Positions 18,395 to 25,633 of a stretch of DNA of 64,000 nt are shown here, piece after piece. Numbering within the stretch: the stretch's first letter is position 1; every line of letters begins with the position of its first letter. The stretch spans positions 2,728,001-2,792,000 of the forward strand of contig CP060220.1 in assembly GCA_023898385.1 (NCBI GenBank), given 5' to 3'. The DNA is from Pseudobdellovibrionaceae bacterium. Lineage in GTDB: Bacteria; Bdellovibrionota; Bdellovibrionia; Bdellovibrionales; UBA1609. A model generated the notes under the pieces. The model was not told the origin of the DNA, did not search any database, and saw only the letters and a list, made by a program, of their open reading frames with translations. The translations under genes were made by a program, and so were the position numbers.

Positions 18395-18778
18395 TTAAAC
18401 AATCTCACCGGGTTCAGGTAACAGATCAATAAGACATTCGCGCCAATACTCGGGCACGTCTTTAGAAAATTCAACGGCCACATGGTACACGCCGCGACCA
18501 ATGTGGATAGCTCTGGTAATTGTGCCGTCCAAATCCAAGTTCATTTGCGGCAAATACAGAACCACGTTTTGACCAACGATGGGTTCCAGTGTCAGGTTCT
18601 TTTTTAAAAGATCTGGAACCAACTCGCGTCGATCGATTTCCATCAGAAACCCAGTAATGGATGCATCAACAATAGAGGCTTGGCGAGCAATCACTCTAAA
18701 ATCATTCAACGACGTTAAGTCGGTGACATTGATACAATCCACGGTCTTTCGATCTGCTATTCGTCTTTCAGCTCCCAT
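18395..18778 (-). CDS. PilZ-domain protein
   Basis: A 127-residue single-domain protein. RRIADRK near the N-terminus is the RxxxR cyclic-di-GMP loop and DASITGFLMEI is the D/NxSxxG motif at the start of the barrel. PilZ proteins bind c-di-GMP and alter motility, adhesion or enzyme activity. It sits convergent to the ThiF-like pair with no clear partner. PilZ-only proteins are numerous in Bdellovibrio-like bacteria, in line with c-di-GMP control of predation and gliding (established for that group; role here inferred). Confidence 0.8.
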   Translation of the reverse strand: MGAERRIADRKTVDCINVTDLTSLNDFRVIARQASIVDASITGFLMEIDRRELVPDLLKKNLTLEPIVGQNVVLYLPQMNLDLDGTITRAIHIGRGVYHVAVEFSKDVPEYWRECLIDLLPEPGEIV

Positions 18779-19223
18779 AGCTATTTTCCCCCTAGCTATA
18801 GGTCTTATCGGCCAGCCTCAACAAAAGTTGAGGGCCACAGGAACGAATCTCAAAATGAGCCAGTATGGAAGGCCTCGAGAAGGCTGGGGGCGCAGCCCAA
18901 ACCTATTGAAATCATTAAGAAAAAAGAAAGTGTTGCGAGCCTCAGATTTTTTTAAAGATCACAAGCATCAAAACAAAGCACTGCGATAGGCAGATTTAAC
19001 GCTCTTTTGTACATTAAAATCCTCAATAGAGCTGCTGTTTTTCATGAAAATCAGCAGCTATGGTGTGGAATTTAATATTGCATGTCAAGTCCATGTTATT
19101 TGTTTTTCAGCTAGGCGACATGGAGAATTAATCTTTCACTGACAAAACGGTAAGAGGTCCCAGGCGGGCAGAGGCCATGAAAATTCGAACCCTGACTTAG
19201 AAATTTCACTAGACTGCCATGGG
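18779..19223. other. Gene-free stretch before repeat
   Basis: No convincing gene, RNA or terminator seen. It is the left edge of the accessory region and lies between the PilZ gene and the first copy of the 119-base dispersed repeat. Confidence 0.5.
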
Positions 19224-19342
19224 CTGCAGAGCGTTTTATTTAAGCACTCACTGGGGAAGAAGGAGGCCTGGCAGCCAGCCCTTGGGTGCTTGGCACTTGG
19301 CCCTTGGCGGCTTTGCGCGCCCGCGCAAAGCTCTTCATCTTA
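19224..19342. repeat. 119-bp dispersed repeat, orphan copy
   Basis: Aligns without gaps to 24465-24583 (103 of 119 bases identical by eye). The core AAGGAGGCCTGGCAGCCAG is invariant. Near its end GCTTTGCGC pairs with GCGCAAAGC; the stem is conserved while the loop differs (GCCC here, GTGA in the other copy), which suggests selection for the hairpin. The other copy sits just after the DGR variable repeat. Confidence 0.8.
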
Positions 19343-19382
19343 ACTTTCTCGCTATTTCAGGTCCTTAGCAAAATCAACACTT

Positions 19383-19565
19383 GTGTATCTTAAGGCCAAA
19401 GAAAAAGCCATTGCCGCTTATGGCAGAAGTGTCGAACAAGACTTGAATAAAGCCATAGCTATCTTGAAAGATCGTAGAGGACGTTTAGGGGCATGTATGC
19501 GAGCACTTAAAATCACGGAGGTTCCTGAAGCTCTTTTGTGGTCGCAGATAAAAAAACTTGTATAA
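19383..19565 (+). CDS. Possible 60-residue ORF or gene fragment
   Basis: A short frame opening at GTG 19383 without a clear ribosome site. The product is helical and basic, ending PEALLWSQIKKLV. It may be the tail of a decayed gene. No family recognised. Confidence 0.2.
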   Translation: MYLKAKEKAIAAYGRSVEQDLNKAIAILKDRRGRLGACMRALKITEVPEALLWSQIKKLV

Positions 19566-19656
19566 GTTTAGATTGAACTGGTCTTTTTTTAACTATCAAG
19601 CCACGATCACAAAATTACTCCGGCATCGTCATATATCAAGATGACAACTCATTTTC

Positions 19657-20064
19657 TCATATGTGGAGTGTGAGCCCCATCTTTTTGGCGGCCTTCTTTA
19701 AGTCTTTATCTAGGCTAGCGAGAGCACAGCCGTGTCTCGTAGCAAGCTCCAGGTAAGCCGCATCATAGCTAGATAGCTTGAAGTCTCGCCCTAAGCGGAG
19801 GAGTTCCGTTGCATTTGGTAATGAGTCATCCACCTCAATGGGTAGTTGAAACAACAGGTTTAGGTATCGAGTGGCATCAACAGCTGAGAGGCGTTTTTTT
19901 CTTTCAGCCACGAGTAGAACGTTGGTGACTTCATAGGTCCAAAGGGGCGGAACGATGGCCGTGTGATCTTGCATGGAGTCCAAAATTTTTTCTGCTGTTT
20001 TTCCTCCTTCATCGGCAAAGCACCAAGCCATTGCTACGGAGGTATCAAGAATAAATTTTTTCAA
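19657..20064 (-). CDS. vapC: PIN-domain toxin VapC
   Basis: A 135-residue PIN-domain ribonuclease, the toxin of a VapBC module. The four acidic residues of the Mg-dependent site are present: Asp7 in FILDTSVAM, Glu in TYEVTNVL near 45, Asp in SSYDAAYLELA near 99 and Asp in LASLDKDL near 117. It starts at TTG 20064, overlapping the antitoxin stop as TTGA, so expression is coupled to antitoxin translation. VapC toxins cut initiator tRNA or the sarcin-ricin loop; the target of this one cannot be told from sequence. Confidence 0.92.
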   Translation of the reverse strand: MKKFILDTSVAMAWCFADEGGKTAEKILDSMQDHTAIVPPLWTYEVTNVLLVAERKKRLSAVDATRYLNLLFQLPIEVDDSLPNATELLRLGRDFKLSSYDAAYLELATRHGCALASLDKDLKKAAKKMGLTLHI

Positions 20065-20303
20065 TATTTTCTACCTTCATTGATGAGGTCCTTGATAGCA
20101 ACACCCTCAAGGCTGTGTTTAGATCGAAACTCATGTATTTCGGCAATGACTGATTCAACATCGGGTCGAATCGCGCCGGGGGCAGGGACCAGCTGAGCCA
20201 CGGGCAAGCCGTGCTTAGTGATGGTGAACGACTCACCATTGGCCACTTGATCGAGTAGGCTAGAAAGATGTGTCTTAGCTTCGTAAGAACCTACTTTTTT
20301 CAT
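20061..20303 (-). CDS. vapB: Phd/YefM-type antitoxin
   Basis: An 80-residue antitoxin. The N-terminal half has the Phd/YefM DNA-binding fold (VGSYEAKTHLSSLLDQV, GESFTITKHGLPVAQLVP); the C-terminal half is the disordered toxin-binding arm. ATG 20303 is preferred because GGAG is 6 bases upstream; an ATG 12 bases earlier overlaps that site. It overlaps vapC by 4 bases. Antitoxins of this type repress their own operon, and matching repeats lie in the promoter. Confidence 0.88.
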   Translation of the reverse strand: MKKVGSYEAKTHLSSLLDQVANGESFTITKHGLPVAQLVPAPGAIRPDVESVIAEIHEFRSKHSLEGVAIKDLINEGRKY

Positions 20304-20325
20304 AAAGCTCTCCATAGTAAAATAA

Positions 20326-20363
20326 ACTAGTCTAATACTAGTCTATTTATGGGGTTTTGTCCA
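20326..20363 (-). promoter_or_regulatory. vapBC promoter and tandem operator
   Basis: On the minus strand TGGACA (20358-20363) and TAGTAT (20335-20340) are 17 bases apart. Over the -10 lie two adjacent 11-base direct repeats, 20326-20336 and 20337-20347 (ACTAGTCTAAT and ACTAGTCTATT), each with the palindrome ACTAGT. The one-turn spacing fits cooperative binding by antitoxin dimers. Confidence 0.6.
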
Positions 20364-20579
20364 CAGGATAGCGCGTTCGAGTTTACTTGCTCGACTTTGT
20401 TTTCAAAAATGAGATCCATGGATGCCCTAATGCAGCTTTGTAGGCGCTCAGCCTATATCCTGACAAAAAGACTCCGTGGGGCGCTTACGCTTCAGCACCT
20501 CCGAGCTGGCAGTTAGTTGATTTAGAGATTGAAAATAAAACTTGTGTAATTAAACAAGATTTGATAGAGTGGTTTTCAG

Positions 20580-20870
20580 ATGAGTCGTCGAGAATATCCA
20601 CTAAGCTTGAGCATCAATGGTCGCAAAATTAAAAAAGTTGTGATTGACCCTCACTATGAGGAAAAGCACAGCGAATCTATAAATGATGAACTCATCCTTG
20701 AGCTTGTTAAATTACTTGATGGGTCCAGAGCCGAGCCCGAAAAACGTGTTGATGGGTTTGAATACTTTGCCTCGGATAATCTGCTTTTAGATGACAAGCT
20801 CTATAAGCTGGTTTGGCTTTTAGAAGATAATGCCATTTACATTGGAATTGTTAATGCGCATCGGAGGTAA
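20580..20870 (+). CDS. Putative toxin of a type II TA-like pair
   Basis: A 96-residue protein of unrecognised family (motifs VVIDPHYEEKH and YKLVWLLEDNAIYIGIVNAHRR). Small size, and a downstream XRE-type regulator gene starting within 4 bases, match a toxin-first type II module such as HigBA. The C-terminal beta-strands and closing HRR could suit a RelE-like nuclease, but no catalytic residues can be named. Start at ATG 20580; no strong ribosome site. Confidence 0.5.
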   Translation: MSRREYPLSLSINGRKIKKVVIDPHYEEKHSESINDELILELVKLLDGSRAEPEKRVDGFEYFASDNLLLDDKLYKLVWLLEDNAIYIGIVNAHRR

Positions 20871-20873
20871 ATG

Positions 20874-21182
20874 ATGGGATTTCCAAGTAAAAAACAATTA
20901 GAAAACATCCGCAAAGAATCTAAGAGCTGGGAAGGCACACTTCACATCAATAAAAATGCTACCCCTCTTGAGCATTTTAGGTGGGAAATCTGCCAAGCTC
21001 TTTTGGCCTATAAACAAGACAACAATTTGAAAAATACAGAGCTTGCAGTAGCCTTAAACGTGCCTGAAGCAGACCTTAGCCGCATCTTTCGACACCGCAT
21101 TGAGGGTATCAGTACAGACCGCCTGCTTGGGTTGTTAAGCCAAGTAAAGCCCAAACACAAAATCGAACTCAAAGTGTCTTGA
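20874..21182 (+). CDS. XRE-family HTH protein, putative antitoxin
   Basis: A 102-residue protein with an HTH in its second half (NTELAVALNVPEADLSRIFRHRIEGIS). GGAGG is 6 bases before ATG 20874; ATG 20871 is closer to it and less likely. It directly follows the 96-residue gene, so the pair is probably one operon with this protein as DNA-binding antitoxin. Confidence 0.65.
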   Translation: MGFPSKKQLENIRKESKSWEGTLHINKNATPLEHFRWEICQALLAYKQDNNLKNTELAVALNVPEADLSRIFRHRIEGISTDRLLGLLSQVKPKHKIELKVS

Positions 21183-21448
21183 ATTATTGGGGTTAGGTGG
21201 TCCTCCGGCTGGCCACAGCTGAGGCGGTTTGTGTGGCAACCCTAAGTGGGTTTAGTGGACCCCCGTTGTCTAGGCAGAATCTAGTATTTTAAATGTTGCA
21301 GTATTTCGGTTATCTCCCTCATGCTAGTGCTCCTTCATAAACAACTTTTGGTTTTTGGTTATTCAACGAGTAAATTTCAATTCAAGACGAGAAATAACCT
21401 CATCTGATATAGTTTGTGTCCTGTACGGCTAAAAAATATGGGTTGCAA

Positions 21449-21477
21449 AACTCCAAAATATAGGAAAAAATGGAGTT
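21449..21477 (+). promoter_or_regulatory. Inverted repeat over ribosome site
   Basis: AACTCCA (21449-21455) and TGGAGTT (21471-21477) are perfect inverted arms enclosing 15 bases and abut the ATPase start codon. It could be an operator or an mRNA hairpin that hides the ribosome site. Confidence 0.35.
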
Positions 21478-22611
21478 ATGATTTCCAGATTGCTAAGTGT
21501 TCAACAAAGCAAGAGTTTTTTGTTATTCGGGCCGCGTGGGACGGGCAAATCCACCTGGGTAAAGGCGAATTTTCCAGAAAGCCCCTATATTGATTTGCTT
21601 GATGATGCCACTCTTAACAGGCTGTTGGCGCACCCCGAGGACCTTGAGTCCTTGTTGCCTAGGCAGTTTTCAGGGCCCGTGGTTATCGATGAGGTGCAAA
21701 AGGTCCCGGCCTTACTCAACGAGGTCCATCGGCTCATCGAAAATAAGAAGATGACATTTGCACTAACCGGTTCAAGTGCAAGAAAGTTGCGGCGTCAGGG
21801 CGTTAATCTTCTGGCTGGCCGGGCGCTTACGTACAACCTATTTCCCTTTACGGCCCTTGAGATCGGGGAGCAGTTTGTGTTGGGAGAAGCGCTGCAGTTT
21901 GGCATGCTACCATCTCGCTTCACAGAACCTGATCCGGAAAAGTATCTAGCCAGCTATGTGCAGACCTATTTGCGGGAAGAAATACAACAAGAGGGTTTAA
22001 CCAGAAACCTAGGTGCTTTTAGCCGCTTTCTTGAAGCAGCTAGCTTCTCACAGGGATCGCAACTTAATATCTCAAGTGTAGCTCGAGACTGTTCGGTAGA
22101 GAGAAAAGTTGCAGAAAGCTATTTTTCAATTTTAGAGGACTTATTGATCGCTTTTCGCCTTCCCGTGTTTACAAAAAAAGCTAAGCGGGAGATGGCCGCG
22201 CATCCGAAATTTTATTTTTTTGATGTAGGTGTCTACCAGACACTTCGTCCTAAAGGCCCCCTGGATAGCCCAGAAACGGCGATTGGCTCAGCCCTTGAGA
22301 CGCTTGTTCTGCAAGAGCTGCGAGCATTGAACCACTATTTTAATTTCGGTTATGATTTCTACTACTGGCGGACTCAAAAAAAGAAAGAAGTAGATATAAT
22401 TCTTTACGGCAAAAAAGGCCTTGTCGCCATAGAAGTAAAGAGCTCCGCCAGATTGCGCCGCGATGACTTTTTGGCCTTGCGAGAATTCTCGACAGATTAT
22501 CCGATGGCTAAGTGTTATGTGATCTACGGAGGCAAACGGGCGGGTCACGAAGGTGATATTCAACTGCTGCCAGCGGAGGATTTCTTTAGAAGCAGCAAAG
22601 CTTTGTTGTAG
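21478..22611 (+). CDS. AAA_14/DUF4143 ATPase
   Basis: A 377-residue protein of the common AAA_14 plus DUF4143 architecture. Walker A GPRGTGKST is at residues 18-26, Walker B VVIDEVQKVP near 73, and sensor-1-like ALTGSSARKL near 100. The C-terminal DUF4143 half (after residue 180) ends with a restriction-endonuclease-like core: YYWRTQKKKEVDIIL and GLVAIEVKSS. Such genes are widely exchanged and common in accessory regions; function is unknown. It is isolated, downstream of a TA-like pair and upstream of the DGR. Confidence 0.85.
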   Translation: MISRLLSVQQSKSFLLFGPRGTGKSTWVKANFPESPYIDLLDDATLNRLLAHPEDLESLLPRQFSGPVVIDEVQKVPALLNEVHRLIENKKMTFALTGSSARKLRRQGVNLLAGRALTYNLFPFTALEIGEQFVLGEALQFGMLPSRFTEPDPEKYLASYVQTYLREEIQQEGLTRNLGAFSRFLEAASFSQGSQLNISSVARDCSVERKVAESYFSILEDLLIAFRLPVFTKKAKREMAAHPKFYFFDVGVYQTLRPKGPLDSPETAIGSALETLVLQELRALNHYFNFGYDFYYWRTQKKKEVDIILYGKKGLVAIEVKSSARLRRDDFLALREFSTDYPMAKCYVIYGGKRAGHEGDIQLLPAEDFFRSSKALL

Positions 22612-22810
22612 GTGTTCGAAGGTCGATCTTTGCATAGCTCCAAAAATGCTCATTTACACAGCTTTTAAAAGCCATAGGCGACGAATAGGCGCCATGCTAT
22701 GAGGCGGTTTTTCACAGTATCAAAGTCCTGATAGTAACGCCTTAAAATAACTAGTAACTCTCATTTTGAGGCATTAAATTTCACCAAGAAGACCTGGAGT
22801 TTTTCAAGTA
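22612..22810. other. Gene-free gap before DGR direct repeat
   Basis: No gene or clear signal seen. Together with the direct repeat and the leader of the variable lipoprotein it makes a 336-base gene-free stretch. Confidence 0.4.
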
Positions 22811-22859
22811 AAATCAACGTTTCCCGCCATTTCACTGACAAAATAAACCGAAGCCTAAA
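22811..22859 (+). repeat. DGR left flanking direct repeat
   Basis: AAATCAACGTTTCCCGCCAT starts this 49-base copy, which differs from 27359-27407 at two positions. It is followed by AAAGATCG, which also occurs after the right copy, where it is the 3' end of mglA. Confidence 0.85.
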
Positions 22860-22947
22860 AAAGATCGAAAAAACGAGTCAAGTTTTAGGGCCAAACTGCC
22901 GATACTAAGTACATCCATATTAATGGAGTTCTTCTTATGGAGGCAAA

Positions 22948-24456
22948 ATGTCGTCCTACAAAAATGGAACGTTACCCAAAAACAGAGCGTTATTGCCCAT
23001 GATGGGCCAGCAAATTGTGGTCATTGCCTTAAGCGCCGCAGTTCTTTCTTGCCAGCTTGCCGATAATCGGATCAGCGGCAGAATTCATGATAGCGGCGTC
23101 TCGCAAAATCCGTCTCTGCCCACAGTGACCGTGGGTGCTCCGACGCCGGCCAGTGGCGATGCGACGACGACTTTTGATTTTCCGGTGACCTATTTAGATT
23201 CGACTAGCAACAACCTGACGGTGGCAAAAGTACAAGTGAACGCCACAGGCAGCGTGAGTTGCGCCACACCTTCTATTGCGGCCCCCACAACGCCCACACC
23301 GACAGTGAGTCTTACCTCCTGCACAGGAAGTGGCACCGTGGACATTACGATTCTTGCGGCTACCAGTGAAAACTCCAATCAAGAGCCTGACACAGGATCC
23401 AGTGCAAGCCCCACAGCCACAGTGACCAACGCGCCCACATGCCCCACAGGCTACATTCTTGTGCCGGCTCTGGCTGATTACACAACAGAAGATTTTTGCG
23501 TGATGAAGTATGAGGCAAAAGTGCAGATTGATGTCGGTGGTGTGATACACGATTGGGGTTGTGATACTGACACCACCCCGACAACGGGAAATGGTACTTG
23601 TACGGGTGTGAGTGATAACTGGGTGGAGGTTGTGCCACAAGCCTCAACCCCCGTGTCTGTGCCCGAAGGGCGTCCATGGCGCGAAATCGACCGCGATCAT
23701 GCCATTGATGAGTGTCGAAGTTTAAACAGCGAAAGTGCCGAGCTAGACCGAGACAATGACGTCAATACCGACGGCACCTATGACTTAATCACCAACGACG
23801 AGTGGCAAACCATTGCGAGAAATATCGAGCAAGTGGCAAGCAACTGGGAAGAAAACAAAGTGGGTGGCGCATCCACAGGCTATACGGGTACAGACAACAA
23901 CCAGTTAAACCACGGCCATGCTGATAGCACACCCAATGAGCCTCTAATGGCCGACGGCGATGACACCAATGCCTGTATAGGGACGGGCCAAGAAGTCAGT
24001 GCCACCATCGATGATTCCTGCCCCGGCACGGGCGCCGGCTGGAGTCCAGAAAAGCGCACGCACACGTTGTCCAATAGCGAAGTGATATGGGATTTAGCGG
24101 GTAACGTATGGGAGTGGGTGAAAGACAATAACTCCAATGCCTACGGCTCAGATAATTACTTTTCCCTGATCACCGACCTCACCCATCTCAACCTCTACTC
24201 GTTAAGTGGAGGCACCACCAATACAGCACGAACCGCAAAAAACCAGTTTGGCCCGCTTTATGACTACACCTCCCTGACTACGGGCAATCGGGGGGGCTTG
24301 GGCTATGGATATGTTAACAGCTCCGCGGGCGCCGTTCTTCGCGGTGGCTACTGGAACGTTATCACTTTCTCGGGCGTGTTCGCCGCGAGCTTGTACTATG
24401 GGCCGGCGAGCTCGTTCAACGGCATCGGGTTCCGCTGCCGGTTTTCGCCGCCCTAA
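22948..24456 (+). CDS. DGR variable lipoprotein, C-type lectin fold
   Basis: The diversified target. 502 residues: lipoprotein signal ending AAVLSC at about residue 35, then QLADNRISG shared with neighbouring lipoproteins; a Ser/Thr/Pro-rich Ig-like stretch (60-165); and a C-terminal FGE-sulfatase-type C-lectin domain (CPTGYILVPALADY, EKRTHTLSNSEVIWDLAGNVWEW, VLRGGYWN, GIGFRCRF). The last about 45 residues are encoded by VR. Residues altered relative to TR are Tyr, Val, Ile, Phe, Ala, Ser, Gly replacing Asn or Gly, on the ligand-binding face known from Mtd and TvpA. GGAGG precedes ATG 22948. It is presumably displayed on the outer surface and binds varied partners. It lacks features of a catalytic formylglycine-generating enzyme. 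Confidence 0.92.
   Translation: MSSYKNGTLPKNRALLPMMGQQIVVIALSAAVLSCQLADNRISGRIHDSGVSQNPSLPTVTVGAPTPASGDATTTFDFPVTYLDSTSNNLTVAKVQVNATGSVSCATPSIAAPTTPTPTVSLTSCTGSGTVDITILAATSENSNQEPDTGSSASPTATVTNAPTCPTGYILVPALADYTTEDFCVMKYEAKVQIDVGGVIHDWGCDTDTTPTTGNGTCTGVSDNWVEVVPQASTPVSVPEGRPWREIDRDHAIDECRSLNSESAELDRDNDVNTDGTYDLITNDEWQTIARNIEQVASNWEENKVGGASTGYTGTDNNQLNHGHADSTPNEPLMADGDDTNACIGTGQEVSATIDDSCPGTGAGWSPEKRTHTLSNSEVIWDLAGNVWEWVKDNNSNAYGSDNYFSLITDLTHLNLYSLSGGTTNTARTAKNQFGPLYDYTSLTTGNRGGLGYGYVNSSAGAVLRGGYWNVITFSGVFAASLYYGPASSFNGIGFRCRFSPP
24320..24453 (+). repeat. DGR variable repeat (VR)
   Basis: 134 bases aligned without gaps to TR 27010-27143 (offset 2690). There are 20 differences; 16 fall on TR adenines (24349, 24358, 24359, 24363, 24367, 24368, 24382, 24383, 24389, 24394, 24397, 24410, 24415, 24416, 24421, 24422). 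The four others (24361, 24362, 24366, 24369) are clustered. The invariant GC-rich 3' end, GGTTCCGCTGCCGG and beyond, is the likely IMH. VR ends at the stop codon. Confidence 0.97.
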
Positions 24457-24464
24457 CGCAATTG

Positions 24465-24583
24465 CCGCAGAACATCTTATTTAAGCACCCACTTACGTAG
24501 AAGGAGGCCTGGCAGCCAGCCCTTGGACTCTTGGCACTTGGCCCTTGGTGGCTTTGCGCGTGAGCGCAAAGCTCTTCATCTTA
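24465..24583 (+). repeat. 119-bp dispersed repeat downstream of VR
   Basis: Begins 11 bases after VR and aligns without gaps with 19224-19342. It carries the hairpin annotated at 24551-24572. Confidence 0.8.
24551..24572 (+). other. GNRA-loop hairpin downstream of VR
   Basis: GCTTTGCGC (24551-24559), loop GTGA, GCGCAAAGC (24564-24572): a perfect 9-bp stem with a 4-base loop. Phage BPP-1 and other DGRs need a short-stem, 4-base-loop hairpin or cruciform after IMH for target recognition. Here it is about 98 bases from VR, farther than usual, so the role is inferred. Confidence 0.55.
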
Positions 24584-24616
24584 GTGGGCCGTAAGGCCCA
24601 CTGGCGCGACAACCTG

Positions 24617-24849
24617 GTAACGCACCATAGCCTATTGCGGAAGTCCCGGTAACGCGGCATAGTCCGTTGCGGAAATTTGCGGAAATCGGTCTAATGCGCA
24701 ATAGCTCGTTGCGGAAATCAACGGAAATGAGAGGTTAAAAACCGGCGGTGCGGAACAGCGCACCCCCTCTTGTTGGGGAAATTTGCGGAAGTCTGCGGAA
24801 ATTGAGTAATAACGCTCCATAGCCTGTTGCGGAAATCAGGGGAAATGAC
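24617..24849. repeat. Imperfect GC-rich repeat array
   Basis: Four degenerate units begin near 24618, 24650, 24692 and 24810, with consensus TAACGCNNCATAGCC followed by GTTGCGGAAAT. TTGCGGAAAT-like words recur throughout. No open frame. It fills most of the gap between the target gene and the HTH gene and could be a protein-binding array or decayed repeat. Confidence 0.5.
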
Positions 24850-24942
24850 AATCAGCGCTCATTATTTGTACCTCGATTTTGTGGATTGACAGTAGTGCTG
24901 TCAAAGCCCTATCAAACATAAATTGTTTATTTAGGGGGGCTT

Positions 24943-25407
24943 GTGAGAAACAGACCAGATGCCATAGAAATTTCTGTCAGAGAAGCCAGTTATCGATTGG
25001 GTCTGACGCAGAGACAAGTGCGCAATTATATTCAGGCGCGGAAAATAGCGGCCATCAAAGTAGGAAAAGAGTGGTTCGTTGACGTGGCTTCTGTACAAGC
25101 CTTTGCCCAAAGTCATCGCCTTGATATTGAAAAAAAAGTTCTTGCAGATTCGCAAAGCGAGGCGGACCATTTTTTTGCCAACGAGCCAACGAGCCAACGA
25201 GCCAACGAGCCAACGAGCCAACGAGCCAACGAGCCAACGAGCCAACGAGCCAACGAGCCAACGAGCCAACGAGCCAACGAGCCAACGAGCCAACGAGCCA
25301 ACGAGCCATTTATCTCAGCTTCGTTGTTATCAAATAGCCCAGTCAATTTTCGATTCGGGTCGTTGGATAAACTCTATAAACGAAGCTCCTCACCTAGAGA
25401 AACTTAA
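24943..25407 (+). CDS. HTH protein with 8-bp repeat tract (current frame)
   Basis: Starts at GTG 24943, 6-10 bases after AGGGGGG. Residues 9-50 form an excisionase/MerR-like HTH (ISVREASYRLGLTQRQVRNY, then KVGKEWFVDVASVQAF). From residue 79 the tandem repeat encodes repeats of ANEPTSQR. In the sequenced state the frame then reads 34 unrelated residues and stops at 25407. One more repeat unit, or two fewer, would instead join it to the helical domain ending at 25633, giving about 232 residues with 17.5 units. It may regulate the DGR operon or bind the target site. The short form could be an OFF state. Confidence 0.75.
   Translation: MRNRPDAIEISVREASYRLGLTQRQVRNYIQARKIAAIKVGKEWFVDVASVQAFAQSHRLDIEKKVLADSQSEADHFFANEPTSQRANEPTSQRANEPTSQRANEPTSQRANEPTSQRANEPFISASLLSNSPVNFRFGSLDKLYKRSSSPRET
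25177..25308 (+). repeat. 8-bp tandem repeat, 16.5 units of GCCAACGA
   Basis: Perfect tandem array: 16 complete GCCAACGA units (25177-25304) plus GCCA. Because 8 is not a multiple of 3, each gain or loss shifts the reading frame, and all three frames of the repeat are stop-free and encode the same eight residues in rotation. This is the form of a contingency (phase-variable) locus. Confidence 0.97.
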
Positions 25408-25633
25408 ACATAAGGTCCTTGCTAGTCTTGGCGCCGGATTTTATTCTTTTCAATTTGAACATAAATACAAGCACTACAATGGGGCCCGCGAGACCGTTGG
25501 TGCTCTCGTGGCACTGCTTTTAGCAAATAAAAGGATATCTTCGACTTGGAAAGATGAGATTAGCCATCTGACTGACGATTTATTGCCAGCCCTAGCCTCG
25601 CTCATTCGAAAAATTGAAAAACGGTGCAAATGA
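25307..25633 (+). CDS. Helical domain, out of frame with HTH
   Basis: After the repeat, the frame beginning at 25307 encodes about 108 residues (HLSQLRCYQIAQ through LIRKIEKRCK) with clear coding character: amphipathic helices, a motif KHYNGARETVGALVALLLAN and no stop until 25633. It has no plausible start of its own; the in-frame GTG at 25079 lies inside the HTH coding region. Its stop overlaps the avd ATG (ATGA at 25630-25633). Both facts indicate it is normally the C-terminal half of the HTH protein, reached when repeat number is 14.5 or 17.5. Family not recognised; an Avd-like helical accessory domain is possible. Confidence 0.65.
   Translation, partial: HLSQLRCYQIAQSIFDSGRWINSINEAPHLEKLKHKVLASLGAGFYSFQFEHKYKHYNGARETVGALVALLLANKRISSTWKDEISHLTDDLLPALASLIRKIEKRCK

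Noticed and set aside
22948..24456. Active formylglycine-generating enzyme
   Set aside because: It is a lipoprotein whose fold end is diversified and lacks a clear active-site Cys pair; the fold is used as a binding scaffold.
25177..25308. CRISPR array
   Set aside because: Units are 8 bp with no spacers and no cas genes.
25055..25346. Minus-strand ORFs encoding ARWLVGSL repeats
   Set aside because: They are the reverse reading of the 8-bp tandem array, open in every frame; no start site or family.
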